Of a DNA stretch of 64,000 bases, positions 9,439-18,915 are shown in pieces. The notes under the pieces were generated by a model, which was given only the letters and a program-made list of their open reading frames with translations, made no database searches and had not been told where the DNA came from. Each line of letters opens with the position of its first letter. Position 1 is the stretch's first letter. Source of the stretch: Pseudomonas protegens (lineage in GTDB: Bacteria; Pseudomonadota; Gammaproteobacteria; Pseudomonadales; Pseudomonadaceae); the NCBI RefSeq assembly GCF_003363755.1, contig NZ_CP031396.1, forward strand, positions 2,753,501-2,817,500. The letters are read 5' to 3'. The translations under genes were made by a program, and so were the position numbers.

Positions 9439-10323
9439 ATGCCGAAGTACTTCGACCCGCACATTCATATGGTCAGCCGCACCACCGACGACTATCAGAA
9501 CATGGCCGCCGCCGGTATCACCGGGGTGATCGAGCCGGCCTTCTGGCAAGGCCAGGCGCGCACCAGCGTCGGCAGCTTCATTGACTACTTCGACACCCTT
9601 CTGGGCTGGGAGCGCTTTCGCGCCAGCATGTTCGGCATTCACCACTTCTGCACCATCGGCCTCAATCCCAAGGAAGCCAATGACCTGTCGGTGGCCAACG
9701 AGGTGCTGGAGATCCTGCCGCGCTACCTGGTCAAGGACGGTGTGGTAGCGGTCGGCGAGATCGGCTACGACGACATCACTCCCGAGGAAGACCGCTTTCT
9801 CGCCGCGCAACTGGAGCTGGCCAAGCAGTTCAACCTGCCGGTGCTGGTGCACACCCCACATCGGGACAAGATCGGCGGCACCAAGCGCACCCTGGCGGTG
9901 ATCCGTGAAGTGGGCATCGCCGAGCATCTGGTGATCATCGATCACCTCAACGAACTGACCCTGCCCCTGGTGCTGGACAGCGACTGCTGGCGCGGGCACT
10001 CCATCTACCCCAACACCAAGATGTCGGAGCAGCGCATGGTGGCCCTGCTCAAGGAGTACGGCACCGAGAAGATGGTGGTCAACAGCGCCGCCGACTGGGG
10101 CATCAGCGATCCGCTCAAGGTGCCAAAGACCGGCCAGGCCATGCTCGCCTCCGGATTCAGCGAGGCTCAGGTGGAACAGGTGCTGTTCCATAACCCGGTG
10201 GATTTCTTCGCCCAGAGCGGACAACTCGACAAGCAACAGGTGAGCACCCCGCTGCCCATCGACCAGCGTCGCCAATGGCAGGACAACTCCGCCCTGCGCG
10301 GCCAGGAACCGGTGGTCAAATGA
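9439..10323 (+). CDS. eboB: EboB, TatD-family metal-dependent hydrolase
   Basis: The 294-residue TIM-barrel protein keeps the metal-binding pattern of the TatD/amidohydrolase family: HxH in FDPHIHM (His8, His10), Glu in VGEIGYD near 107, His in VLVHTPH, His in IIDHLN and Asp in NSAADWG. It is therefore likely an active hydrolase. TatD proteins can be nucleases, but EboB members form their own branch with an unknown substrate. The ATG is preceded by GGGAC/ATCAGGGAC sequence. The TGA overlaps the eboE start (ATGA). Confidence 0.85.
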   Translation: MPKYFDPHIHMVSRTTDDYQNMAAAGITGVIEPAFWQGQARTSVGSFIDYFDTLLGWERFRASMFGIHHFCTIGLNPKEANDLSVANEVLEILPRYLVKDGVVAVGEIGYDDITPEEDRFLAAQLELAKQFNLPVLVHTPHRDKIGGTKRTLAVIREVGIAEHLVIIDHLNELTLPLVLDSDCWRGHSIYPNTKMSEQRMVALLKEYGTEKMVVNSAADWGISDPLKVPKTGQAMLASGFSEAQVEQVLFHNPVDFFAQSGQLDKQQVSTPLPIDQRRQWQDNSALRGQEPVVK

Positions 10324-11558
10324 GCGCCCGGGCCGGTTGGAGCGCCGCGCAGATCGGTTACTGCAGCAACGTGCACCCGGCGCGGGACGTGGCCGGCCTG
10401 GAAAGTTCGATCCTCCAGCACTTCCAGGGGGTGCGCCGCCAGCGTGGCCTGGCGGTGCAGGACAGCGGCCTGTGGATCAGCGCCCAGGCGGCCGCCGAGC
10501 TGCAGCAGCCCGCAGTGCGCGAATCCTTCCTCGGGCTGTTGCACGACAGCGGGATGCGCCTGACGTCCCTCAACGGCTTTCCCTACGGCCAGTTCCATCA
10601 GGGTGCGGTGAAGGCCGAGGTCTACCGACCGACCTGGGCCGAACCACAACGCCTGGAGTACAGCCTGCAACTGGCGGAGTTGCTCGCCGCCGCCCTGCCC
10701 CTGGACTGCCAACAGGGCGTGATTTCCAGCGTGCCCCTGGGTTATGCCGCCCTTTGGGACGACGCCCAGCAACAACAGGCCGAGGCCCAGCTGTTGCAGT
10801 TGACTGCCGGGCTGGCCAGCCTGCATCGACGCAGCGGCAAGAAGATCCTGCTGTGCCTGGAGATGGAGCCGGACTGCGTACTGGAAAACACCGATCAGGC
10901 CATCGCCTTCTTTCAGCGCTGGAAAGCCACCGACCCCCACCATCAATACCTGGCGCTGTGCTTCGACGTCTGCCACCAGGCGGTGGTCTTCGAGGACTGT
11001 TACCAATCGCTGCAACGGCTGCTGCAGGCGCGTATTCCGGTGGGCAAGATCCAACTGTCCAATGCACTGATCTGTCACTTGCCGGTGACGGACCTGGCAC
11101 GCCGCGAGCAGGTACTGCAGGCCCTGGGTAACTTCGCCGAAGCCACCTACCTGCATCAGGTGAAGGCCCGTGACCGCAAAGGCCAACTGCTGGCCTGGGC
11201 CGACCTGCCCAAGGCACTGCAGGCGGTGGAAGCGGTGCAGGGCCAGTGCCCCGAGTTGCGCATTCACTTTCACGTGCCCTTGTTCAGTGAACAGTTCCTG
11301 TTGCCAGAGCTCAACGGCAGCCAGCAGGCCCTGATGCGCACCTTCGACTTTCTCGCCGCCCATCCGCAGTGCCAGCCGGTGCTGGAAGTCGAGACCTACA
11401 GCTGGAACGTACTGCCCGGCACCCTGCGTCCGGACACCGAACAAGCCCTGCTCCAAGGCATAGCCGCAGAGCTGCAGTGGGTTGAACAACAGTTGCGCCA
11501 GCGGCACTTGCTGCATGGGCAATCGTCCCCCATGGAGGCGCCAGCCCATGCCCTCTGA
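10320..11558 (+). CDS. eboE: EboE, TIM-barrel sugar isomerase/epimerase-like protein
   Basis: The 412-residue protein resembles the xylose isomerase-like TIM-barrel family. Candidate metal and active-site residues sit at barrel strand ends: CLEMEPD, ALCFDVCHQ, IHFHVPLF and LEVETYSW. It has no signal peptide. EboE is named for its place in ebo clusters; the reaction is unknown, but the fold suggests isomerisation or epimerisation of a polyol or sugar-like compound. The ATG at 10320 overlaps the eboB stop. The last 11 bases overlap eboF in another frame. Confidence 0.83.
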   Translation: MSARAGWSAAQIGYCSNVHPARDVAGLESSILQHFQGVRRQRGLAVQDSGLWISAQAAAELQQPAVRESFLGLLHDSGMRLTSLNGFPYGQFHQGAVKAEVYRPTWAEPQRLEYSLQLAELLAAALPLDCQQGVISSVPLGYAALWDDAQQQQAEAQLLQLTAGLASLHRRSGKKILLCLEMEPDCVLENTDQAIAFFQRWKATDPHHQYLALCFDVCHQAVVFEDCYQSLQRLLQARIPVGKIQLSNALICHLPVTDLARREQVLQALGNFAEATYLHQVKARDRKGQLLAWADLPKALQAVEAVQGQCPELRIHFHVPLFSEQFLLPELNGSQQALMRTFDFLAAHPQCQPVLEVETYSWNVLPGTLRPDTEQALLQGIAAELQWVEQQLRQRHLLHGQSSPMEAPAHAL

Positions 11559-12993
11559 AGCACTGCGCCAGCCCCTGCTGCTGATCAACGTGGTCGGCCT
11601 GACCCCCAGCTTGCTGGGCCCGGCCACGCCGCGGATCAACGCCCTGCTGCAACGGGCCAAAATGGCCCGGCTGCGCCCGGTGTTCCCGGCCGTGACCTCG
11701 ACGGTACAGGCTTCGATCCTCACCGGCTTGCCACCTTCGCAACACGGCATTGTCGGCAACGGCTGGTATTTGCGCGATCAGGCCGAAGTGCGCTTCTGGC
11801 TGCAGCCCAATGCGCTGATCCAGGGTGAAAAGGTCTGGCAGACCTTGCAACGTGAGATCCCCGGCCTGCGCTGCAGCCAGCTGTTCTGGTGGTTCAACAT
11901 GTACGCCGAGGTGGATGCCGCCATTACGCCACGCCCCCACTACCCGGCCGACGGGCGCAAGATGTTCGGCCTCTACTCGTCACCGCCCGGGCTGCACGAA
12001 CGCATCGAACGGCAGATTGGCGAGTTTCCCTTTCCGGGCTTCTGGGGCCCGGCGGCGGGCATTGCCTCCAGTCGCTGGATCGTCGACTGCGCCATCGCCG
12101 AGTTCCAGATCAGTCGCCCCGACCTGCAACTGATCTACCTGCCGCACCTGGACTACAGCCTGCAACGCCTGGGGCCCGAGCATCCGTCCATCAGCGACGA
12201 AGTGCGGGCCATCGACCATGAAGTCGGGCGCCTGCTGGACTTTGCCCAGCAACAAGGCGCGGCGGTGATGCTGGTTTCCGAATACGGCATCGAAGCGGTG
12301 CAGCAATCAATCTCCATCAACCGCGTGCTGCGGGAACAGGGCCTGCTGCAAGTACGCCGTTCCCTGAGTTGGGAGCTGCTCGACCCCGGCGCCAGTGCCG
12401 CCTTTGCCGTGGCCGACCATCAGATCGCCCACGTCTACGTGCGCCAGCCCAGGGACATTGCTCGGGTCAAGGCCCTGCTGCAGCGCCAGCCGGGTATCGA
12501 GCAGGTGCTGGATAAAACCGAACAGCGGGCCTGGCAGCTCGATCACCCGCGCAGCGGCGAGCTGGTGGCGGTGGCCGCCCCGAGCTTCTGGTTCGATTAC
12601 TACTACTGGTTCGACGACCGCCTGGCCCCGGACTTCGCCCGCACCGTGGATATCCACCGCAAGCCGGGCTATGACCCGCTGGAGCTGTTCATCGATCCGG
12701 CGATCCGCTTTCCCAAGCTGCGGGTCGCCCGCCGCCTGCTGCAGAAGAAGCTCGGCTTTCGCTACTACATGGACCTGATTCCCCTGGACACCCGTCTGAT
12801 TCGCGGCAGCCACGGACGCTTGCCGAGCAACGATGAGGTGGGACCGCTATTGATCACCGATTGCGATTTACCACTGCCGGAGCATCTGCCGGCCACTGCG
12901 GTAAAGCACCTGCTCCTAGAGCATTTCCTAGGGCGCCCCTATGACGACACGGCTCAAGCCAAGGAGATTCCATGCGGCGAACCATCCCTATAG
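11548..12993 (+). CDS. eboF: EboF, alkaline phosphatase/nucleotide pyrophosphatase-fold protein
   Basis: The 481-residue protein has the alkaline-phosphatase fold. The nucleophile region is well kept (FPAVTSTVQASILTG, then PPSQHGIVGNGWY), with a likely catalytic Thr. Several metal-ligand motifs look changed: the N-terminal Asp-Gly becomes INVVGL, the D..GH motif becomes LDYSLQRLGP, and SDHG becomes SEYGI. Activity may be altered or lost. No signal peptide is seen. TGGAGG upstream supports the ATG at 11548. It overlaps eboE by 11 bases and the next gene by 22. Confidence 0.83.
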   Translation: MPSEALRQPLLLINVVGLTPSLLGPATPRINALLQRAKMARLRPVFPAVTSTVQASILTGLPPSQHGIVGNGWYLRDQAEVRFWLQPNALIQGEKVWQTLQREIPGLRCSQLFWWFNMYAEVDAAITPRPHYPADGRKMFGLYSSPPGLHERIERQIGEFPFPGFWGPAAGIASSRWIVDCAIAEFQISRPDLQLIYLPHLDYSLQRLGPEHPSISDEVRAIDHEVGRLLDFAQQQGAAVMLVSEYGIEAVQQSISINRVLREQGLLQVRRSLSWELLDPGASAAFAVADHQIAHVYVRQPRDIARVKALLQRQPGIEQVLDKTEQRAWQLDHPRSGELVAVAAPSFWFDYYYWFDDRLAPDFARTVDIHRKPGYDPLELFIDPAIRFPKLRVARRLLQKKLGFRYYMDLIPLDTRLIRGSHGRLPSNDEVGPLLITDCDLPLPEHLPATAVKHLLLEHFLGRPYDDTAQAKEIPCGEPSL

Positions 12994-14159
12994 CAGTACT
13001 CAGTGTGTTGAGCGGTCTCGCTCAGGCACAGAGCCCGAACACCTTCGATTGCAACAAGTTCCTGACCTTCGCAGACGACCCCACGACCACTCTGGCGACG
13101 TTCAAGCAGAGCCCGGAAACCATGGCCTGGAACTGGTTTGTCTGCCTCAACCAGCCGGATGCCAGCCATAACAACAATCGGGTCTGGGAAACGTTCAAGC
13201 CTTCCGATCAGGTTTACCTGTTGAAGGGGGCCGAGCCCCTGCCCTACTCCGACCATGAAAACCTGCCGAGCGAAGTCCCGGAACTGGCACAAAAGCAGGG
13301 CATGGACCCCAAAGGGCTGTTTCAGTTTCTCGGCAACGACATGCCAGGCAGCCCGCAGAACGGTATCCAGCAGGTGGATGGCCTGGCTTTGAAAATGCGC
13401 AGCGGCCCACCGGTGCCACCGTCGAAAAACGAACAGTTGGTGCGTTTTCACCTGTTGATGGGCGAGGACACCTTCAACTACATCGTCGCCAACAAGATCT
13501 ACAACCGCGATGGCCTGGCCAAGCTCACCAGCAACCTGGACTTCCCGGACACGGCCTGGGAGTTGAAAACCTCCTGGTTCTGGATCGGCACCGACCAGGA
13601 CTTCAAGGCCCTGTTGACCCAGGACGGGTACTACATCTCCCAGGCCTATTACGTGGACAGCACGGGCCAGTATCAGGTGGGCTACGCCGCCCTGAGCGGC
13701 ATGCATGTGATCAACAAGCTGACCCCGGACTGGGTCTGGACCACCTTCGAAAACCGCAACAATCCCAAGTACACCGTCACCAATGACACCCCACCCAAGC
13801 CGATGACCAACATCACCGGCCCCACCGAGGCGGCCAAACCGGTGAACACCGGCTTCCAGCAGCAGTATTCGAACCTGGCCCAGTACGAACTGATCGGCGT
13901 GCAGTACGACCAGAACCTTGCCGAACCCAAGCTGCTGGCCAACTCCCAGCTGGAGTCGGCGTTCCAGGGCAGTTCTTCATGCCTGGCCTGCCACAGCACA
14001 GCGGCCTATTCGACGAAGAAGAACACCTTCTTCTCGTTCAACATCGACCACACAGGCGGAATCCTCTACCCCACCAGCGTACTGCCGGACAAAGACTTCG
14101 TCGGTTATCAAAAACTGGATTACGTCTGGTCGCTCAAACGCGCCCAGTGGAAACGCTAA
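12972..14159 (+). CDS. secreted one-heme (CxxCH) protein, copy 1, unknown function
   Basis: The 395-residue protein begins with a Sec signal peptide (MRRTIPIAVLSVLSGLAQA, cleavage before QSPNT). One c-type heme motif, Cys337-Leu-Ala-Cys-His341 (SSCLACHSTAA), lies near the C-terminus, so it is probably a periplasmic cytochrome-like protein. The middle (FNYIVANKIYN, ELKTSW, HVINKL, WVWTTFE) matches the protein at 17626-18912, showing that the two are paralogs. The body is unlike ordinary cytochromes c. It starts inside the eboF end and is followed after 12 bases by its large partner. An oxidoreductase role is inferred from the heme motif only. Confidence 0.8.
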   Translation: MRRTIPIAVLSVLSGLAQAQSPNTFDCNKFLTFADDPTTTLATFKQSPETMAWNWFVCLNQPDASHNNNRVWETFKPSDQVYLLKGAEPLPYSDHENLPSEVPELAQKQGMDPKGLFQFLGNDMPGSPQNGIQQVDGLALKMRSGPPVPPSKNEQLVRFHLLMGEDTFNYIVANKIYNRDGLAKLTSNLDFPDTAWELKTSWFWIGTDQDFKALLTQDGYYISQAYYVDSTGQYQVGYAALSGMHVINKLTPDWVWTTFENRNNPKYTVTNDTPPKPMTNITGPTEAAKPVNTGFQQQYSNLAQYELIGVQYDQNLAEPKLLANSQLESAFQGSSSCLACHSTAAYSTKKNTFFSFNIDHTGGILYPTSVLPDKDFVGYQKLDYVWSLKRAQWKR

Positions 14160-14171
14160 GGAGAGCAGCCC

Positions 14172-16598
14172 ATGAGCGTCTTGAACTTTCCACGGATCTA
14201 CCTCAACGGTTTCATGTTCTGGAACCCGCCAACCTTCAACAACAACGATGTGCTGCCGCTATACGACGCGGTGAAGATGCAGATGAACTGGCCTTTCCTG
14301 AACCGGTACGGGATCAACGACAAGAATGCCCCACAAACGCTGATGCCCTGGGGCATCACGCCGTTGGCCTACGAGAACGTCCCGGACTACGTGCTGCAGG
14401 TGCCCACCAACGGCGATCCCAACAACTACCCGATGATTCCCGCCGAGTGGGATCTGTTCGGCGACAATGCCTGCGGCACCGTGGACTACCAGCAGTTGCG
14501 CTCGGTGATCATCGGCGGGGAATCCAAGGTCGACAGCTACATCGACAGCGATCCGCTGATCAACAAGTCCTACCAACTGCTGGGCAACTCCTTCGGCAAC
14601 CCGACCCCGACCGCCGCACGCTTCGTCGACGTCAGCCCCTGGCAGAACACCTTCACCGCCCTGTACTTCGACAAGTTGGTGCTCGGTGACGCCACCTGTG
14701 GCCTGACCCTGAAACACACGTACCGCATGCTCAACCGCTTTCTCGACTTCAACTGGGGCGCCTTTGGCGGCCTGGTCTACGTCACGGCCACCTGGCAGAC
14801 CTGCTTTCCCAAGGACCAACTGGAATGGGTCATCGGCGACTCAAAACTGTTGAAAAACCTGCAGGATGAAATGCTCAGTCAGAACGCCCAGGGCCTGATG
14901 ATCAGGTTCACCACCTACCTGACCGTCTATGACAAGAACGGCCTGTTCAACGACTTCAAGATCGTCAACAGCCATTCCCAGGCGCCCTGGGACATGTCCA
15001 GGCTGCAGATGCTCTATCAAATGGGCCTGGACAACCCGACCGAAACCTTCTTCAACCCGGCCTACAGCCGCACCGCTGGCACCCTTGGCCTGTGGTTCGC
15101 CAATGAGTTCCCCACCGCTCCGGCCGGCCAGCGCCTGGTGCCTAAGACTTCGGTGCCGTTCTACAAAAAGGTCCCGGACGATACGCAGATCCATGCGGAT
15201 GAACAGTTGGTCAATCTGGGCGTGATCAGCGCCGAGCTCCACGGCGACACGCTGTCTCTGGATCTGGGCAATACCTTTCCGATCTACCCGGACGTCCATG
15301 ATGGCCCGGCCGCCCCCGATCTGGATGGCCGCAACAACGCTGTTCCGGTCGCCGCCAAGTTCCACGTCGGCGACTTTGAGTTGGGGGTCCAGCAGGGCGG
15401 CAACTTCGAGCCCCTGACCAGCGTCAGCTACGAGCAATATCAGCAGAGCGCCTTTGACAAGCGTTCCGGCCTGCTGGACCTGCCCCTCGATACCAGCGCC
15501 CAGGCCCTGTTGAAAAACGGCAACCTGGCACTGCGCCTGAAGGGCACGGATACCATCGCCGCCGAACAGCAGATGTGGACCGCGGAAGTCATCGAGAGCG
15601 GCAGCTTCATCGACGTCGGTGACAGCCGGACGCTGAACATCATGGTGCAAAACAACGGCAAGCCCGCAACGGCCGGCACCACCTTGTGGGTCGCCGAGTA
15701 CAACAACGCCTACATGCTGACCACCAGCAACTACTACCTGGCGTTCAGCAACCCGGCAGATTTCGTGCTGATCACTGACTATCCCAAAGCGCGTGCCAAG
15801 AACAAGCCGGGAATGCCCCAGTTCATCGGCGGTTCGCAGCATCCGAGCCTGTTAAGGGAGGGCAGTGGCAGGAGCCTGAGTGCCATGATCGTCAGGGGTT
15901 CCGCGTGCGATGAGCCGGTCAGCAACGCCATCACCTATCAGGAGTTCCTGAAAACCCCGGCCGCGGTCGATCTGAGGCCCTGCCTGAGGTTCGAGAACCC
16001 GCAAGCGATGAGCGGGCAACTGGATAATGACGCCGGCATGGGCGCCACCGTGAACTACAGCCTGACCCGCATCCAGACCAATGCCGACGGCATTGCCCAG
16101 TTGACGGTGCATGCCGTGGCGCCGGGCTTCCCCACTGTGCGGTTTTTCATCCAGGACGATCCGACGGGCATTCCGTTCAGCTTCTCCTACACCGGTGCCT
16201 TCACCGACTTCCTTTCGCCGCTGCGGGTGCTGCCGCAAGAACCGCAGATGCTCAAGGACTTCATCGACTACTGGAACGGCGTGTGCAAGTTCGACGACGC
16301 CAACGTGCGGATCTGGAACGGCTTCATCTTTCCGCAAATCCTCCAGCCCTTCTATTACCTCTACCCGATCATGAACAAGTACATGCCGCTCAACTCCCTG
16401 CAACGCATCGAGGGCGCGATCGAGCAGTTCATCAAACTGATCAGTAAGGAGTATCAGGAGGCCAGCACCCTGGCCATGCCTATCACCCGGGACTTGCCGC
16501 AGAGCCGTCGCCAGGTGCTGGAAATCTGGGCCAAGGACCTGGTGAGCACCGGCTACCCGCCGACCCAGCTGAACCTCGACGACTATCAGCAAGGCTGA
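14172..16598 (+). CDS. large protein of unknown function, paralog of 18916-20742
   Basis: The 808-residue protein has no signal peptide and no recognised domain. It is rich in Asn, Pro, Tyr and Phe, and looks beta-rich in the middle. The N-terminus (MSVLNFPRIYLNG) and the C-terminal part (FYYLYPIMNKYMPLN, then KEYQEASTLAM and SRRQVLE) match those of the 608-residue protein at 18916, so they share ancestry. It is preceded by AAGGAGAG and lies 12 bases after the heme protein gene. The fixed pairing suggests that the two products work together. I do not recognise a function. Confidence 0.75.
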   Translation: MSVLNFPRIYLNGFMFWNPPTFNNNDVLPLYDAVKMQMNWPFLNRYGINDKNAPQTLMPWGITPLAYENVPDYVLQVPTNGDPNNYPMIPAEWDLFGDNACGTVDYQQLRSVIIGGESKVDSYIDSDPLINKSYQLLGNSFGNPTPTAARFVDVSPWQNTFTALYFDKLVLGDATCGLTLKHTYRMLNRFLDFNWGAFGGLVYVTATWQTCFPKDQLEWVIGDSKLLKNLQDEMLSQNAQGLMIRFTTYLTVYDKNGLFNDFKIVNSHSQAPWDMSRLQMLYQMGLDNPTETFFNPAYSRTAGTLGLWFANEFPTAPAGQRLVPKTSVPFYKKVPDDTQIHADEQLVNLGVISAELHGDTLSLDLGNTFPIYPDVHDGPAAPDLDGRNNAVPVAAKFHVGDFELGVQQGGNFEPLTSVSYEQYQQSAFDKRSGLLDLPLDTSAQALLKNGNLALRLKGTDTIAAEQQMWTAEVIESGSFIDVGDSRTLNIMVQNNGKPATAGTTLWVAEYNNAYMLTTSNYYLAFSNPADFVLITDYPKARAKNKPGMPQFIGGSQHPSLLREGSGRSLSAMIVRGSACDEPVSNAITYQEFLKTPAAVDLRPCLRFENPQAMSGQLDNDAGMGATVNYSLTRIQTNADGIAQLTVHAVAPGFPTVRFFIQDDPTGIPFSFSYTGAFTDFLSPLRVLPQEPQMLKDFIDYWNGVCKFDDANVRIWNGFIFPQILQPFYYLYPIMNKYMPLNSLQRIEGAIEQFIKLISKEYQEASTLAMPITRDLPQSRRQVLEIWAKDLVSTGYPPTQLNLDDYQQG

Positions 16599-16664
16599 GC
16601 CGCAACGGCCCCGCACTGGAACACCGGGCGACCTGGGTCGCCCGGCTTTGCAAAGGAGAGTCAG

Positions 16665-17612
16665 ATGAACGCCAGTTTCTTCAAGCGCCTGCTGTTGGCC
16701 GCCACCCTGCTGTGCGCCAGCCAGACACTGTGGGCCCAGAAATACCCCGACAACGTCTACTTCAACATGGGCGTGCACAACACCAAGGGCTGCGACGCCC
16801 TGAACAACAACTGCGTGATCAAGCGCAAGGCCGGCGAGCCGACCGATCCGCTCTATCCGGCAACCTGGGTCAGTGACTGGACCATGTACCGGGTCACCGC
16901 CAACTACGAGAAGAACCCGCCGCCCTACAGCAGCCCGCCCAGCACCCTGCAACCTGCCGACTACACCGTGTCCCAGGGCAGCAGCTACTACGACAACGAC
17001 TATGTCCCGGCCGACGGCGACGGCTCCGGGGCGATGATGGAGCACTACGAGAAATACTGCCTGCCGATCTTCCCGATCAAGGACAACAACTACACCTGCT
17101 CCTTCGTCTCCCTGGGTAACAAGGCCTACTTCCTCACCTACCCCGAGGACCGGCCCAAGGACATGCCGGCCTGCTGCCTGTTCTCGCCCATGAACCACCC
17201 GCCGCGCCGGGACTTCATCAAGCACCTGCCCTACAGCGCCGCCCGCAGCCAGCATCTGGACGGCAGCGTGCAGGCCTACGCCTTGGAGCTCAAACCCGGC
17301 AAAGGCAGCCCACCCATCCTCTTCGGCTATGCCTTCTACAAGCAGGCCACCAGCGACGGGCCGGGCCAACCGGCCTATCAACACCCGCAGTCGTTCTATT
17401 TCTCCGGTGATGCCAGCGTCGCCAACGCGCCCATCGTCAGCCAGAACTACCGCAACTGGAGCAATGCAAAGCCGGACCCGGCCAAGACCTGGGACCAGGT
17501 GGCGAAGATGTGCCCGGTCAACCCGCCTGACTGCCAGCTCTTCACACCACCGCCATCGCTGAAGAACGGTGCACGGCCACAGTGGAACCAACTTTCACCC
17601 ACCCCGCAGTGA
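16665..17612 (+). CDS. secreted cysteine-rich protein, unknown function
   Basis: The 315-residue protein starts with a Sec signal peptide (MNASFFKRLLLAATLLCASQTLWA, cleavage before QKYPD). The mature part is rich in Tyr, Pro, Asn and Asp and carries many Cys residues (for example KGCDALNNNC, EKYCL, PACCLF, MCPVNPPDC), probably forming disulfides in the periplasm. It has no heme motif, and I recognise no domain. An AAAGGAGAG ribosome site precedes the ATG. The gene sits between the two heme-protein cassettes, with only 13 bases to the next start. Confidence 0.72.
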   Translation: MNASFFKRLLLAATLLCASQTLWAQKYPDNVYFNMGVHNTKGCDALNNNCVIKRKAGEPTDPLYPATWVSDWTMYRVTANYEKNPPPYSSPPSTLQPADYTVSQGSSYYDNDYVPADGDGSGAMMEHYEKYCLPIFPIKDNNYTCSFVSLGNKAYFLTYPEDRPKDMPACCLFSPMNHPPRRDFIKHLPYSAARSQHLDGSVQAYALELKPGKGSPPILFGYAFYKQATSDGPGQPAYQHPQSFYFSGDASVANAPIVSQNYRNWSNAKPDPAKTWDQVAKMCPVNPPDCQLFTPPPSLKNGARPQWNQLSPTPQ

Positions 17613-17625
17613 CAGGAGCCGCCTC

Positions 17626-18912
17626 ATGAACCATTGGAGCCGTTTCACCGCCCTGTTGTTGCTTGGCCTGGGCAGTCAGCAAGCCAGCGCCCTGCAACCC
17701 AGTGCAGCGGGGGCGCAAACCAGCTGCCCACCCACAGCAACGGTGCCTGCCGTCGGCGCCTCGCAGCAGGCTTTCGATCAATACAGCTGGCAGATGTTCA
17801 TCAACCTGAACTGGCCGGCCCAGGCGGGGCAGCGCGGAGTGGCCGATTGCAGCAAGCCCCTGGGCAGCCCAGGCGATACCGTGTGGCAGACCTACAAGAG
17901 CGTCAGCGAGACCTTCCTCCCCGGGGCCAAGAATCCGGGCCCCTGGAACTCGCAACTGCCCCGCAGAAACCTCAGCCTGATCAACATTGCCGCGGTCAAG
18001 AACACTCAGGTGGTGCAAGCGGACAACCAGGCGGTGGGCGGCTGGCTGATTGATCAGCGCGGCAACCCGACCTACTACGACATCGCCGCCAACGAGGTCT
18101 CCTACAACTACATCGTCGCTAACGACTTCTACAACGCGGTGGTCGTCGATGCCGCGAAGAACATCGGCTTTCCCAACAACGCCGGCGAGATCAAGAGCAG
18201 CTGGCGCATCCTCACCAGCGCCGACGACAGCAGCCGCTATCTGACGATGAAGGCACTGGTCACCCAGTTCGACAGTCAGGGACAGCCCAGTGGCACCACC
18301 GAGGCCAACTTGGGATTGGTGGGGCTGCACATCATCAGCAAGGTGGAGGGGTTCCCGCAGTGGATCTGGTCGACCTTCGAGCAGGTCGACAACGTGCCGC
18401 CCAAGACCCAGCTGGGGGGCCGTTGGGTGGACCAACCGGCCTCGGGGATTTTCTACTCCTACTTCAACGCCAAGGCACCCGCCGAAAGCCTCAACCAGTC
18501 CCCGTGCCTGTGGCAGCAACAGGTGGGAAAGATGGTCTGTACGCCCAAACCCGGTAGCAGCTTCAGCACCCCTGACCCGCTGAACCGGGTCACCCCGATC
18601 ACGGACGTCACCCAGCAGATCAATACCCAGTACCAGAGCGATCCGCAGGTACAGCAGAGCGTGTTCAAGTACTACCAGTTGATCACCACCCAACGCCCAC
18701 AGTCGCCGGACAACCCCGGCAATCCGTTGGGGCAGCCAACGCCGTCGCTTTCGGCCAACGTCACCATGGAAAGCTACATCCAGACCAACAGCAGCTGCAT
18801 GAACTGCCACTCCATGGCGGCACCGCTCAACAGCCAGTACAAGAGCGACTTCTCCTTCCTGTTCAGATTCGCCCAAGCCCCGGTCAGCAGCGTCACCAAG
18901 GATAAGGAATAG
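17626..18912 (+). CDS. secreted one-heme (CxxCH) protein, copy 2
   Basis: The 428-residue protein has a signal peptide (MNHWSRFTALLLLGLGSQQASA) and one heme motif, Cys391-Met-Asn-Cys-His395 (SSCMNCHSMAA), near the C-terminus. It is a paralog of the protein at 12972: it shares the NYIVAN segment, an E(L/I)K(T/S)SW segment, H(V/I)I(N/S)K and W(V/I)W(T/S)TFE. The ATG at 17626 follows CAGGAG; the open frame before it is a shadow of the previous gene. Only three bases separate its stop from the next start. Its job is unknown; the heme site suggests electron transfer or oxidation in the periplasm. Confidence 0.8.
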   Translation: MNHWSRFTALLLLGLGSQQASALQPSAAGAQTSCPPTATVPAVGASQQAFDQYSWQMFINLNWPAQAGQRGVADCSKPLGSPGDTVWQTYKSVSETFLPGAKNPGPWNSQLPRRNLSLINIAAVKNTQVVQADNQAVGGWLIDQRGNPTYYDIAANEVSYNYIVANDFYNAVVVDAAKNIGFPNNAGEIKSSWRILTSADDSSRYLTMKALVTQFDSQGQPSGTTEANLGLVGLHIISKVEGFPQWIWSTFEQVDNVPPKTQLGGRWVDQPASGIFYSYFNAKAPAESLNQSPCLWQQQVGKMVCTPKPGSSFSTPDPLNRVTPITDVTQQINTQYQSDPQVQQSVFKYYQLITTQRPQSPDNPGNPLGQPTPSLSANVTMESYIQTNSSCMNCHSMAAPLNSQYKSDFSFLFRFAQAPVSSVTKDKE

Positions 18913-18915
18913 AAC

